64,000 nt of DNA, from assembly GCA_963848955.1 (NCBI GenBank), contig CAWKFQ010000001.1:17162-81161 (forward strand). The letters are read 5' to 3'. Positions 55,418 through 64,000 of the stretch are shown piece after piece (the stretch's first letter is position 1; each line of letters begins with the position of its first letter). The notes under the pieces are model-generated. The model made no database searches. It was not told where the DNA came from and saw only the letters and a program-made list of their open reading frames with translations. Source of the DNA: DASUPK01 sp963848955 (GTDB lineage: Bacteria > Actinomycetota > Thermoleophilia > Solirubrobacterales > 70-9). A program made the position numbers and the translations under genes.

Positions 55418-56032
55418 ATGCTCGGCTACGACTGGCCCCGCCTTCACGCACGTCCTGAACGACCTTCCCGATCGCCCTGCTTCTCGACGGCCGTCCTGTT
55501 CGACCTGCTGGCGCTGGCCACTGCGACGGGAGTCCTTCCGGCTGGTGAGCTTCTGGACCCTGCTGCTGGGCGCGGTCGGCGGCGTGGCCGCGGTGCTGTC
55601 CGGCCTCCAGGCGGAGGAGCACATCGCCCACGGCGACGCGGTTCACCGGGTCATGGAGACTCACGAGAAGCTGGGGCTCATCACCCTCGGGCATCTTCGG
55701 AGTGCTGGCGCTGTGGCGCATCGTGCGAGAGCGGCGGATGGGTAACGGCGAGCGGCCGCGAGTTGCTCCTCTCACTGGCCGGCGTCGGGGTCCTGTTCGC
55801 CACGGGATTGTACGGCGGCCGGCTGGTGTTCGAGCACGCCGCGGGATTCCCACCACCGTGCTGGAAGCGAGCTCAAGGAGCGAGGCAGGGACCATCATCA
55901 TGCAGCCGGTGCAGACGATCACGCTCCCGCGGCAGACTCCTCGATGGCGCCGAGCCGGCGCCTGCCCACGTGGATCCTCCCGGGACACCGCCCCATTCGC
56001 ACCCTCCCGACACCCCGGCTCACGGGCACTGA
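55418..56032 (+). CDS. DUF2231 membrane protein with His-rich tail (frame breaks)
   Basis: The restored protein has four hydrophobic segments typical of DUF2231: LNDLPIALLLTAVLFDLLAL, FWTLLLGAVGGVAAVLSGLQ, HEKLGLITLGIFGVLALWRI and LLLSLAGVGVLFATGLYGG. The C-terminus is His-rich (RDHHHAAGADDHAP, HSHPPDTPAHGH), suggesting metal binding. The family's function is unknown; membrane redox or haem roles are often proposed. Several insertions break the frame. Confidence 0.7.
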   Translation: MLGYDWPRLHARPERPSRSPCFSTAVLFDLLALATATGVLPAGELLDPAAGRGRRRGRGAVRPPGGGAHRPRRRGSPGHGDSREAGAHHPRASSECWRCGASCESGGWVTASGRELLLSLAGVGVLFATGLYGGRLVFEHAAGFPPPCWKRAQGARQGPSSCSRCRRSRSRGRLLDGAEPAPAHVDPPGTPPHSHPPDTPAHGH

Positions 56033-56034
56033 TC

Positions 56035-56546
56035 GTGGGTAACCGGTCTCGCGCGCTCTTTGTCTTCGTAGCGGCTGGCTGCCAGCCCAATACGACCCGG
56101 CCTTCCTTTACCCCGATGCCCGAGGCGCTGGGCAGCGAGATCCGCCTTCGGTGCCGGAGGCAACCCGCCGCCTCGCCGAAGCTCTGAAAGCGGATTCGAT
56201 ACCGGCCCAAACGGTCCGGCTGAGGGATGGATATATGGAGACCCAGTGGTTCAATGCCCAGACGGGCGACCGGCGAGCCAGCGAAGGTCGATGGGACCGG
56301 GAGTGGTGCGGGTGCGAGCCTGGGTGGATCCGGCTCGTCCCGGCAGCAGTCAGCTGACGGTGGAGACCCTGTATCGTCCGGTGGCGGATCCTTCGCTACC
56401 GCCGCGGGAGCTGGAGCGCCAGGTCTCGGCGGATCATCCGCGTGGCCAGAAAGGTCCAGGCTGTGCTGGTTCGTCTGGGGGAGCGATACGGAACTCCGCC
56501 GCCTCCAGCAGCGGCACCGGCACCGGCGCCGGAACAATCCTATTAG
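56035..56546 (+). CDS. Putative lipoprotein, unknown (frame breaks)
   Basis: The N-terminus reads LFVFVAA(A)GCQPNTTRP, a lipobox-like Cys near residue 20. The rest, restored, is VPEATRRLAEALKADSIPAQ, VRLRDGYMETQWFNAQTGDR, VRVRAWVDPARPGSSQLTVE and a Pro/Ala-rich tail ending EQSY. I do not recognise a family. It probably sits in the outer or cytoplasmic membrane facing outwards. At least three insertions break it. Confidence 0.55.
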
Positions 56547-56562
56547 CGTGGTAGGAATACCG

Positions 56563-56590
56563 TCTCACTTCTTACTTCTCACCTCTCACT
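56563..56590. repeat. Heptamer array, four units
   Basis: TCTCACT, TCTTACT, TCTCACC and TCTCACT follow each other with exact 7-base period. On the reverse strand they read as GTGAGAN units. The array lies between the convergent lipoprotein and DUF116 genes. Confidence 0.8.
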
Positions 56591-57383
56591 TACACCACGT
56601 AGGCCCGGACCCACTCCTCCAGCTGTCCCAGGTTGATCGCTGCGTCCTTGCAGGGACCCGAGGGCAGCGTCATCGTGAGCCCCAGCACCGGGATCTTTCC
56701 CGCCACATCGTGTAATCCGCTGACCATGTCGCGCTCGCAGGCCACCGCTACCACCGCCCGGGGCCGGCGCTCGCGGATCACCCGGCGGGCCAACTGACCT
56801 CTGGTGGCGACGAAGACCGGCACTCCGTACTGCCCGGCTATCCCGAGCACGCCATCGAGGGTCTCCTTCGAGAGGCAGCGGGGGATGAGCACCAGCAGCT
56901 CGCCCTGGCCTACCTTCCGGCCCCGCCTCAGCGCGAGGCCGTTGTAGACCTTCACTGCCGCATTTTCGACCCAGTCCCGCCGGCCGAAGCGCCCGGCGAC
57001 CCGAGAGGTCAGCCGCATCAGCGAAGGAAGGGTCCGCGCTCCGCCAGCCGCTCCGGCAGCAGCGGACGCCCGAGCTCGTAGGAGAGGAAGAGCACGCCCC
57101 ACCAGGCCCACAGCAGCGAGCCGATGACCAGCAGACCACTCCAGAGCGTGGTGGGGATGGCGGAATGGACATCGGCCAGACGCGGCGCCAGCAGGAAGAG
57201 CACAAGACTCACCCCACCCAGGGCCACCCCGAGAGTGAGCGCCGACCAGGCGAAGAAGAGCGCTGGAGAGGAGTCGTAGTTGCCTTCGTTGGGCAGCGGC
57301 CGGCCATCCCACTCGTCCCACTCGTGTCCCAGGCGGCGATCAACATCTATATGTATGAGTTGTGCGCGGGGACCGTCAGCCAT
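56590..57383 (-). CDS. DUF116 membrane protein (one frame break)
   Basis: The N-terminal part has two hydrophobic helices (AWSALTLGVALGGVSLVLFL and TLWSGLLVIGSLLWAWWGVL). After a break near 57,025 comes the DUF116 domain with its three conserved cysteines: LVLIPRCLSKETLDG, AVACERDMVSGL and LPSGPCKDAAINL. Such Cys patterns suggest a metal or Fe-S site, but the function is unknown. It is divergent from the FAD-oxidase gene. Confidence 0.8.
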
Positions 57384-57404
57384 AGAAGGAGAACATAATT
57401 AGCT

Positions 57405-59031
57405 TTGGCCGATGCTGCCTCCATCCGGCGCTCCGAGGCGTCTTTCCGCACCGACGCCAGGGCGCGCGCCGCGTATTCCGAGGGCGCCGGGATCTACCGG
57501 ATCATTCCCGAGGCCGTGGCCCGGCCCGAGGACGTCGAGGACCTCAAGCGAGCTGGTCTCCTGGGCGGCAGAGCGGCGCATCGGCCTGATTCCCCGAGGG
57601 GCAGGCAGCGCCATGGCCGGGGGGAACGTGGGCGACGGGGTCGTCGTCGACCTCACCCGTTTCGGCCCTCCGCTCCAAATAGATGCTGCCACCCGCCGCG
57701 CCACTACCGGAGCCGCGGTGACCCTGGCGCAGCTGAACACTGCGGCCGCGGGTCATGGCCTGCGGCTGCCACCCGACCCTTCCAGCGGTAGGTGGGCCAC
57801 GCTCGGAGGGATGGTTTCCACCAACGCCGCGGGCGCCAGATCGGTCCGCTACGGCAGCGTACGGCGATGGGTCCAGGCGCTTACGACTTGTCACGGCCGA
57901 CGGCGAGGCAGCTGGTGCTCCGCAGGGGACAGCGCTGCGCCTGGCTCGGACGGCGCCGGCCATTGCCCGCTTCGAGCCGGGACGTCGCTCCCTCGGATCC
58001 AGGCCGCCGCCACCCTCATCGCCACCCGCTTTCCGCAGACCCGGAAGAATTCCTCGGGCTACGCCCTCGACGCCTATCTCGCCTCGGGGGACGTCCTCGA
58101 CCTGATCATCGGGGCCGAGGGCACGCTCGGCATCGTCACCGAGATCGAGTGGCGGCTGGACCCCGTTCCGCCGTTTCGTGCGGGCCTCCGGGTGCATCTG
58201 GCATCGCTGGACCGCCTCAGCGATGTGGTCAGTGCGTTGAATCCGTGGGAGCCTTCCGCCCTGGAGCTGCTGGACCGGACATTCCTCGACCTGATTGGCC
58301 GGGCACGCCGGGAGGAGTCAGCCAGGGCTTCGTGCCCGAAGCCATCCTGCTGGTCGAGCTGGAGCGGAGTGATCCTGAAGCGCTGCGGCAGGTGTTAGCG
58401 CGCGGTATCGGCAGCCGATCGAGCCGTGGGCCGATCTCGATCGAAACCGCCTACTCGCCGCCCGAAGCGGAGCGGCTGTGGGCTATCCGGCATGCCGCGA
58501 GTCCCATTCTGGCCGGCGCTTCCGGAGGATCGGCGCTCGCTCCAGGTCATCGAGGATGCCTGCGTTCCCGTGGAGCGCATGGGCGAGTACATCAGGCCGT
58601 GCGCCGGCATGGCCGCGGAGCGAGGGCTTCCGGTGGTGATGTTCGGCCACGCCGGTGACGGCCATATCCACGTGAATCTCCTGCCCGAGCTCGCCCGCTG
58701 CCGGGTGGCAGGACCGAGGTGGCCGGCTCTGCTCGAGGAGGTGACACGGCTGGTGATCGAGCTCGGCGGCACGCCTTCGGGCGAGCATGGCGACGGCCGG
58801 CTTCGGGCGCGGACGCTCCGAGCAGCTGTATGGACCCGAGATCATGGAGCTGTTCCGTGAGGTCAAGCGGGCATTCGATCCCCTCGGAATATTCAATCCC
58901 GGAATTATCCTTCCGTCCGGCGAGCCGCCGATCAGCCGGCTCAAGGTCGGTGCCGGACGCCGCGACGATTCCCGGCTGATATTCAGCAGGGGCTGCGGGA
59001 GATCGAGCTGACGGGTGGGTATGCGCGGTGA
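57405..59031 (+). CDS. FAD-linked oxidase, GlcD/D-lactate dehydrogenase type (frame breaks)
   Basis: This protein of about 535 residues has the PP-loop FAD site GLIPRGAGSAMAGGNVGDGV, the second FAD segment NSSGYALDAYLASGDVLDLI with GAEGTLGIVTEIE, and the C-terminal metal/substrate motif FGHAGDGHIHVNLLPE with SGEHGDGR. It oxidises a D-2-hydroxy acid such as glycolate or lactate (family knowledge). The TTG start has AGAAGGAG upstream. Many insertions break it; restored, it ends REIELTGGYAR before a TGA. Confidence 0.85.
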
Positions 59032-59055
59032 TCGGTTGGAATTGGCAGGTGAGGA

Positions 59056-59181
59056 GAGTCACGAGTCACGAGTCGCGAGTCTGAGGTCGGCTAAGTGCAG
59101 CGAATGTCCCTCAGTAGCCATGGATACCTAGCTTAGACTCTCACGACTCCTGACTCCCGACTCGCTGACTCGCACTGACTC
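59056..59181. repeat. GAGTCAC heptamer array with facing GACTC array
   Basis: GAGTC occurs at 59056, 59063, 59070 and 59077 with exact 7-base period. GACTC occurs at 59136, 59145, 59152, 59159, 59167 and 59177. The two groups are complementary and can fold. The element fills the gap before thyX. Confidence 0.85.
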
Positions 59182-59184
59182 ACC

Positions 59185-59939
59185 ATGGAAATCCTTCGCG
59201 AGCCCCGCGTCACCCTGATCGCCCGGCCCCAGTTCCTCGAGCCGGCCCATCTCCCGGTCCAGTGGAAGGGCGAGTCGAGCGATGGAGAGCGGATCGCCGA
59301 GTTTGCCGGGCGGCTCTGCTACATGAGCCAGCACAACCCGGCGGGGCGCACCACCGCCGAGTACCTCCGCAACATCCTGAAGCAGGGTCATGGCTCGGTC
59401 TTCGAGCATTCCACCTACGTCATGCTCATCGAGGGCATCTCCCGCTCCTGCAGCCACGAGCTGGTGCGTCACCGGGCCGGCTGGGGCTACTCCCAGCTCT
59501 CCCAGCGCTACGTGGACGAGTCCCACGCCGCCTTCGTGATGCCGCCCGGCCATCATGGGCGACGCCGAGCTGGAGGCGGCAGTGGACCGATCAGGTGCAG
59601 GCGGCGCAGGCCGCCTACGTCGCCTCGGTCGAGCGGCTGATGACCCGCTACGAGTGGGTGGAGGACAAGGTCCACCGCCGGAAGATGGCTCGCGAGGCGG
59701 CCCGCAGCGTCCTGCCCAACGCCACCGAGGTGAAGATCGTGGTCAGCGCGAACGTTCGAGCCTGGCGCACGATGCTGGAGCTTCGGCTCGGCGAGGGGGC
59801 GGAGCTGGAGATCCGCCGCATGGCGGTCGCCTGCCTCCGGGTCCTCCAGCAGGAGGCGCCGGCGCTCTTCGCCGACTTCGAGATCTATGCGACAGCCGAG
59901 GGGAGCGAGGCGGGGCGGGTGGGGTTTCATAAGGTCTAG
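59185..59939 (+). CDS. thyX: Flavin-dependent thymidylate synthase (one or two frame breaks)
   Basis: ThyX makes dTMP from dUMP with FAD and methylenetetrahydrofolate. The signature RHRAGWGYSQLSQRY is present, with FEHSTYVMLIEGISRSCSHE before it and NVRAWRTMLELRLGEGAELE after. One insertion near 59,550 (PPG-IMGD) and one near 59,580 break the frame; the restored length of about 250 residues is normal. Heptamer-repeat elements flank it on both sides. Confidence 0.92.
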
Positions 59940-59950
59940 TCGCAGTCACG

Positions 59951-60057
59951 AGTCGTCGAGTCACGAGTCGAAGCACTTCATCCGAGCGACGCGAACGGTC
60001 GCTCACCTCAGCGAGAGCCCAGTGAGACCTCGACTGACGACTCGTGACTCGACGACT
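59951..60057. repeat. GAGTC-type array as an exact 20-bp inverted repeat
   Basis: AGTCGTCGAGTCACGAGTCG at 59,951-59,970 is exactly complementary to 60,038-60,057, with a 67-base loop. It lies 11 bases after the thyX stop. An AT-rich stretch (60,058-60,180) follows, presumably the promoter of the next unit. Confidence 0.85.
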
Positions 60058-60191
60058 CCTCAAAACTCATCTCCACTTTTCCCCAAAAAACTATTGTGTG
60101 ACCAAATCACTTTTTCTTACCTTAGTTACGTCAATCGTCGCACTCGTCTCGGCTCGTCTCTCGCGGACGGCCTTTTTTGTAGAGGAAGCCT

Positions 60192-61298
60192 TTGGCAGTT
60201 CGGATCGGACTCGCCTTCAATCTCAAACCAGCGGCGCCGGCTAATCCAGCCGGGGCGAAATCCGAATCCCCCTCGTCCGACGAGCCTCCCAGTCGGGGCT
60301 CTCCGACCCGACCTCCAGCAACCAGACCTGTACGCCGAGTGGGATGAGCCCGCCACCATCGATGCGGTGGAGCGGGCGCTGAGCACGGTGGGCCAGGTCT
60401 ATCGCCTCGAGGCCAACGCCAGCTTCCCCGCCAGGCTCGCGCTGCTCCGCCCCGACTTCGTCTTCAACATCGCCGAAGGGCTGTACGGTCCGAACCGCGA
60501 GTCGCACGTTCCGGCAATCTGCGAGTTCCTCGGCGTGCCCTGCCACGCCTCGGATCCGCTGACGCTGAGCCTCGCCCTGCACAAGGCCAGAGGCCAAGGA
60601 GATCCTCGCGCATCGGGGCGTGCCCACCGCGCCGTTCGTGCTGGCCCGCTCGCCGGACGATGCGCGGCATGTGACGCTCCCGTTTCCTCTCTTCGTGAAG
60701 CCGGCCTTCGAGGGATCGGGCAAGGGCGTCACGGTGAAGAGCCTCTGCCGGAACCGCTCGCAGCTGGTCCGCCAGGTCTCTCATCTGCTCGCCACCTACG
60801 CCGAGCCGGTGCTCATCGAGACCTACCTGCCCGGGCCAGGAGTTCACGGTCGCCATCCTCGGCAACGGCGACGAGGCCCGCTGCCTGCCGATTATCGGCA
60901 TGCGATTTGATATGCTGCCGCGCGGTGCCCCGCCCATCTATGGCTACGAAGCCAAGTGGATCTGGGACACTCCGAGCAAACCGCTCGAGATCTATGATTG
61001 TCCGGCGAGCATCCCCGAGACTCTGGCCGAGGAAGTTCGCGCCGCCGCACTGGCGGCCTACCACGCCTTGGAATGCCGCGACTGGTGCCGCGTCGATATT
61101 CGCTGTGACGCCGCTGGCCGCCCGCTGGTCGTCGAGCTCAACCCGCTGCCGGGCGTTTTGCCCGACCCGCGGGACCACTCCTGCTTTCCGAAGGCCGCCG
61201 CGGCGGCCGGCATGAGCTACGACGATCTGATCCGCACCGTCGCCGACATCGCCTGGCGCCGGATCAGCGGCCGTTCACTCCTGGCGGAGGTTGCCTGA
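60192..61298 (+). CDS. ATP-grasp ligase 1, D-Ala-D-Ala-ligase-like (frame breaks)
   Basis: From a TTG start with AGAGGAAG upstream the protein reads VRIGLAFNLKP, a Ser/Pro-rich loop, then DPDFVFN-type sequence (PDFVFNIAEGLYGPNRESHV). The lid region LPFPLFVKPAFEGSGKGVTV and the metal-binding CRVDIRCDAAGRPLVVELNP-like end follow. ATP-grasp enzymes join a carboxylate to an amine using ATP. It is more divergent than true Ddl. Breaks occur near 60,320, 60,595 and 60,840. The end overlaps the next ATG (TGATG). Confidence 0.82.
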
Positions 61299-62312
61299 TG
61301 AAAGTTGCGATCCTGTTCGATGCGGGCAGCGACGAGTGGAGTCCCCAGGACGTCGCGGCCGTCGTGGCCAACGTCCACGAGGTGCGCGACGTCGCTCCGG
61401 CGCCGCGGCCACGAGGTCGAGCTCCTGCCCGTCCGGCTGGGTGACTTCCGCTGGCTCTCCCGGGTCCGCCGGGCCGACCTCGTCTTCAATCTCTGCGAGG
61501 GGATCAACGGCCACGCCCGCTTCGAGGACTTCGTCGTCGGCACCCTCGAGCTCACCGGCGTGCCGTTCACCGGCTGCCGCACCTGGCCCACCAGCGTCTG
61601 CCACCGGAAGCACGTGGCCAACACCCTGCTCTCGTCCGCCGGCCTTCCGGTGCCCGCCTTCATGCTGGCCCAGGCCAACAAGACCCCGGCCGAGTTCCCG
61701 CTCCCGGCCATCGTGAAGCCGGCCGCGGAGGACGCCAGCGTCGGCATCGACAACGGCGCCGTCTGCACCAGCAAGCGGGCCCTCAAGAAGCGGGTGGCCC
61801 AGATGCTGGAGCAGTTCGAGGAGGTGCTGGTCCAGGAGTACGTCGCCGGCCGGGAGTTCAACGTCGGCTTCGTCGGCAAGCGGATGCTCCCGATCGCCGA
61901 GATCCGGTTCGACACCCTGCCCGACGGCACCTGGCCCATCGTGAGCTACGCGGCCAAGTGGATTCCCGGGCAGCCCGGAGGACGAGGGCACCATGCCGGT
62001 CTGCCCGGCCGAGCTCGAGCCCGAGCTCGCCCGCGCGCATCGCGCAGATCGCCCGCACGGCGTGGGAGCACCTCTCCGAAGGCGAGGGGTACGGCCGGGT
62101 GGACCTGCGGGTCACCGAGGACGGCCAGCCGTACGTCCTCGAGGTGAATCCCGTCTCCCGATCTCTCGAGCAACGCCGGACTGGCGCGGATGGGCCGGGC
62201 CTTCGGCTGGAGCTACGACGATCTCGTCATGCAGATCGTGGACGAGGCGCTCACCCGCTCGCAGAGCCATCGTGCCGCCGCCGCCCTCGTCAGCGGGGTG
62301 TCCGCCGCTTGA
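61298..62312 (+). CDS. ATP-grasp ligase 2, D-Ala-D-Ala-ligase-like (frame breaks)
   Basis: The second tandem ligase starts MKVAILFDAGSDEWSPQDVA and has ADLVFNLCEGINGHARFED, the ATP-binding FPLPAIVKPAAEDASVGIDN, VQEYVAGREFNVGFVGKRM and the metal site GRVDLRVTEDGQPYVLEVNP. It is a paralog of the preceding gene, with the same N-domain layout but distinct sequence. Breaks lie near 61,400, 61,975 and 62,160. Two such enzymes side by side suggest stepwise formation of a small peptide or conjugate (inferred). Confidence 0.82.
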
Positions 62313-62804
62313 GCGGCACCCTCGTCTCGCCGCAGCTCCGCCACCTCAGCGCCAGCCGACCGGGGCCGCATCGAGGAGATCACCCGTGCGCGTCGGGCTC
62401 TTCCGCGAGGACGAGATCCCGGTGGCGCTGGAGGTGTTCGACGAGGCCGTGCGGGTCGGCCGACGGCGACCCCTACGCGGCGCTGGGCGCCGAGGTCGAC
62501 GGCCGGCTGGCCGGCTGGATCTGCTGGGGCCCCACGCCCTGCACCCTCGGCACCTACGATCTCTACTGGATGGCGGTGGATCCCGCGCTCCAGGGCGCCG
62601 GCATCGGCACCGCCCTGGTGGCCGAGATGGAGCGCCGGCTGGCCGGGCGCGGCCCGGCTGATCGTGGTGGAGACCGCCGGCCGGCCCGACTACGCCGCCA
62701 CCCGCGCGTTCTATGAGGCCCGAGGGTACCGCGCCGCGGCCACGATCCCCGACTTCTATGCGCCCGGGGACGATCAGGTGGTGTTCGTGAAGAGCGTGAG
62801 ATAG
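62309..62804 (+). CDS. GNAT N-acetyltransferase (frame breaks)
   Basis: This protein of about 165 residues has the GNAT core: VALEVFDEAVR, GRLAGWICWGPTPCTLGTYD, LYWMAVDPALQGAGIGTALV with the acetyl-CoA loop QGAGIG, and ATRAFYEARGYRAAATIPDF. It transfers an acyl group to an amine. The TTG start overlaps the previous stop, so it belongs to the ATP-grasp operon. Its closeness to an aminomutase gene raises the idea of beta-lysine acetylation, but it is shorter than known AblB enzymes. Confidence 0.8.
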
Positions 62805-62879
62805 TGAGAGGTAAGCAGTGAGAGGTAGGAGGTCGGAGTGAGCAGCTGCCCCTCTGACCTCTCACCTCGTCGACCTCTC
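62805..62879. repeat. GTGAGAG heptamer array with facing arm
   Basis: TGAGAGG at 62,805 and 62,819 keeps a 7-base register (TGAGAGG-TAAGCAG-TGAGAGG-TAGGAGG). CCTCTGACCTCTCACCTC and CCTCTCACC downstream are complementary to it. The array lies in the gap before kamA. Confidence 0.75.
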
Positions 62880-62895
62880 ACCTTAAGGAGGCACC

Positions 62896-64000
62896 ATGGA
62901 GACCTGGCAAGAAGTCCTGAGAAAGAACTCGATCGCCTCGCTCGAGGCGCTGGCCGGCGAAGTTCGGGCCGGAGAACTTTCCCGAGCTCGACCGGCTCCG
63001 GCAGGCGGCCGACAACTTCGAGTTCCGCATCTCGCCCGCCATGGTGGACCTCATCAAGTCGCCCGACGATCCGATCTGGCGGCAGTACGTCCCGACGGTG
63101 CGAGGAGCTCGACGTGGTCGACGGCATCGTGGACTCGCTCAACGAGGACGCCGACAGCCCGGTGCCCAACATCACCCACCGCTATCCCGACCGGGCGCTC
63201 TTCCTGGTCTCGCCGGTCTGCGCCACCTACTGCCGGTTCTGCACCCGGCGGCGCAAGGTGGGCGATCCCGAGAAGATCCCGATGTCCCAGTTCGAGAGGC
63301 CTTCCGAGTATCTCGAGGAGCACACCGAGATCCGGGACGTGATCATGTCGGGCGGCGACCCGCTGCTGCTCAACGACCGCCGGCTCGAGGCCATCCTCAC
63401 CCGGCTGCGGGCCATCCCGCACCTCGAGATCATCCGGATCGGCAGCCGGATACCCTGCCACCTGCCCGAGCGGATCACGCCCGAGCTGTGCGCGCATGCT
63501 CAAGCGGTTCCACCCGCTCTTCATCAACACCCACTTCAACCACCCCGACGAGCTGACGCCCGCCGCCGTGGCGGCGCTCGGCATGCTGGCCGACGCCGGC
63601 ATCCCGCTGGGCTGCCAGACCGTGCTGCTCAAGGGCGTCAACGACACCCCGGCGGTCATGATGGAGCTGATGCAGCGGCTGCTGATGGCCCGGGTCCGGC
63701 CCTACTACATCTACATGGCCGACCAGGTGGCCGGCGCCGAGCACTTCCGCACCACGGTGCAGACCGGCCTCGAGATCATGCAGGCGCTGCGGGGCTGGAC
63801 CAGCGGCCTGGCCATCCCCTACTTCGTGATCGACGCGCCCGGGCGGCGGCGGCAAGATCCCGATCCTGCCCGAGTACGTGGAGAGCATGAACGAGGACGA
63901 GGTGGTGCTGCGGAACTTCCGGGGCGAGCGGTACGTCTACCGCCAGCCGCGCGAGGAGGCCGGGGTCATCGAGCTGAAGGCGGGAAGGACGGGAAAGGCG
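62896..64000 (+). CDS. kamA: Lysine 2,3-aminomutase-like radical SAM enzyme (partial, frame breaks)
   Basis: The gene runs off the window. A TAAGGAGG ribosome site precedes METWQEVLRKNS. The radical-SAM cluster motif is CATYCRFC in LVSPVCATYCRFCTRRRKVG. RDVIMSGGDPLLLNDRRLEA and INTHFNHPDELTP follow, and the PLP-lysine region is IDAPGGGGKIPILPEY. The enzyme family interconverts lysine and beta-lysine using PLP and SAM. At least five single-base insertions break it. It may also be an EpmB-like or glutamate mutase relative. Confidence 0.85.

Noticed and set aside
60044..60244. A 66-codon ORF with a hydrophobic stretch
   Set aside because: It spans the end of a repeat arm and the AT-rich promoter region and runs into the ligase start in another frame; there is no ribosome site.
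60192..62312. Vancomycin-resistance-type ligase cluster
   Set aside because: There is no vanH or vanX homolog, and the two ligases are divergent from Ddl; the GNAT and kamA neighbours point elsewhere.
55333..62879. CRISPR arrays or phage attachment sites at the heptamer repeats
   Set aside because: The period is 7 bases with no unique spacers, and no cas, integrase or transposase gene is nearby.

Overview
The window is high-GC DNA made of two unrelated genomic pieces joined by a technical artefact near position 52,470. Positions 1 to about 52,446 look like an actinomycetote of the Thermoleophilia/Solirubrobacterales type. This rests on a zinc-type S14, a six-gene mce lipid-transport operon, secreted proteins with Cys-paired Ig-like modules, and promoters set almost against the start codon. 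Positions from about 52,495 to the end come from another bacterium. Its gene content and tandem-heptamer intergenic repeats resemble Gemmatimonadota, but that placement is a low-confidence guess. The join carries a 15-base match to the nanopore ligation adapter, preceded by a fragment of the adapter's other strand, so no biology should be inferred across it.

Positions 1-14,497 hold the S10/spc/alpha ribosomal cluster: rpsC (partial)-rplP-rpmC-rpsQ-rplN-rplX-rplE-rpsZ-rpsH-rplF-rplR-rpsE-rpmD-rplO-secY-adk-map, then rpmJ-rpsM-rpsK-rpsD-rpoA-rplQ. Three of these ribosomal proteins carry long low-complexity tails. infA is missing from its usual place between map and rpmJ. In its stead lies a reverse-strand unit of TetR regulator, universal stress protein and MFS exporter, with two near-identical palindromic operators at the TetR promoter.

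Positions 14,498-30,700 hold DUF1330 and TetR genes divergent from a two-sulfatase operon, two paralogous mini-membrane proteins, truA, surE, ligA, dacB (reverse), a patatin, and a reverse unit of acyl-CoA ligase, glycerate kinase and SDR. An IF2_N-like mini-protein and a NIF3 protein follow. A recurrent hairpin element sits at several gene ends.

Positions 30,700-44,000 hold a DsbA-like protein, small membrane proteins, a third sulfatase with an unusual CSGSR active site, a VOC protein, two secreted proteins, tRNA-Pro(CGG), a SnoaL-like protein, a second patatin, a TVP38 protein, superoxide dismutase and a cholesterol-oxidase-like GMC oxidoreductase.

Positions 44,218-52,446 hold six consecutive mce (MlaD-type) genes, the last cut by the artefact. 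No YrbE/MlaE permease is visible.

Positions 52,495-64,000 (second organism) hold a thiolase 3' end, an SPFH protein, an unknown membrane protein, 3-hydroxyacyl-CoA dehydrogenase, DUF2231, a lipoprotein, DUF116, a GlcD-type FAD oxidase, thyX, two tandem ATP-grasp ligases, a GNAT and a lysine-2,3-aminomutase-like gene that runs off the window. Intergenic arrays of a GTGA-N3 heptamer, mostly folded as long inverted repeats, mark this part.

Sequence quality is uneven. Up to about 42.3 kb there is roughly one frame break per several kb; beyond that there is one every few hundred bases on both sides of the join. Where a break could be resolved, removing one extra base usually restores the reading frame. 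I treat these as sequencing insertions, and give the restored spans of the broken genes as single CDS entries.
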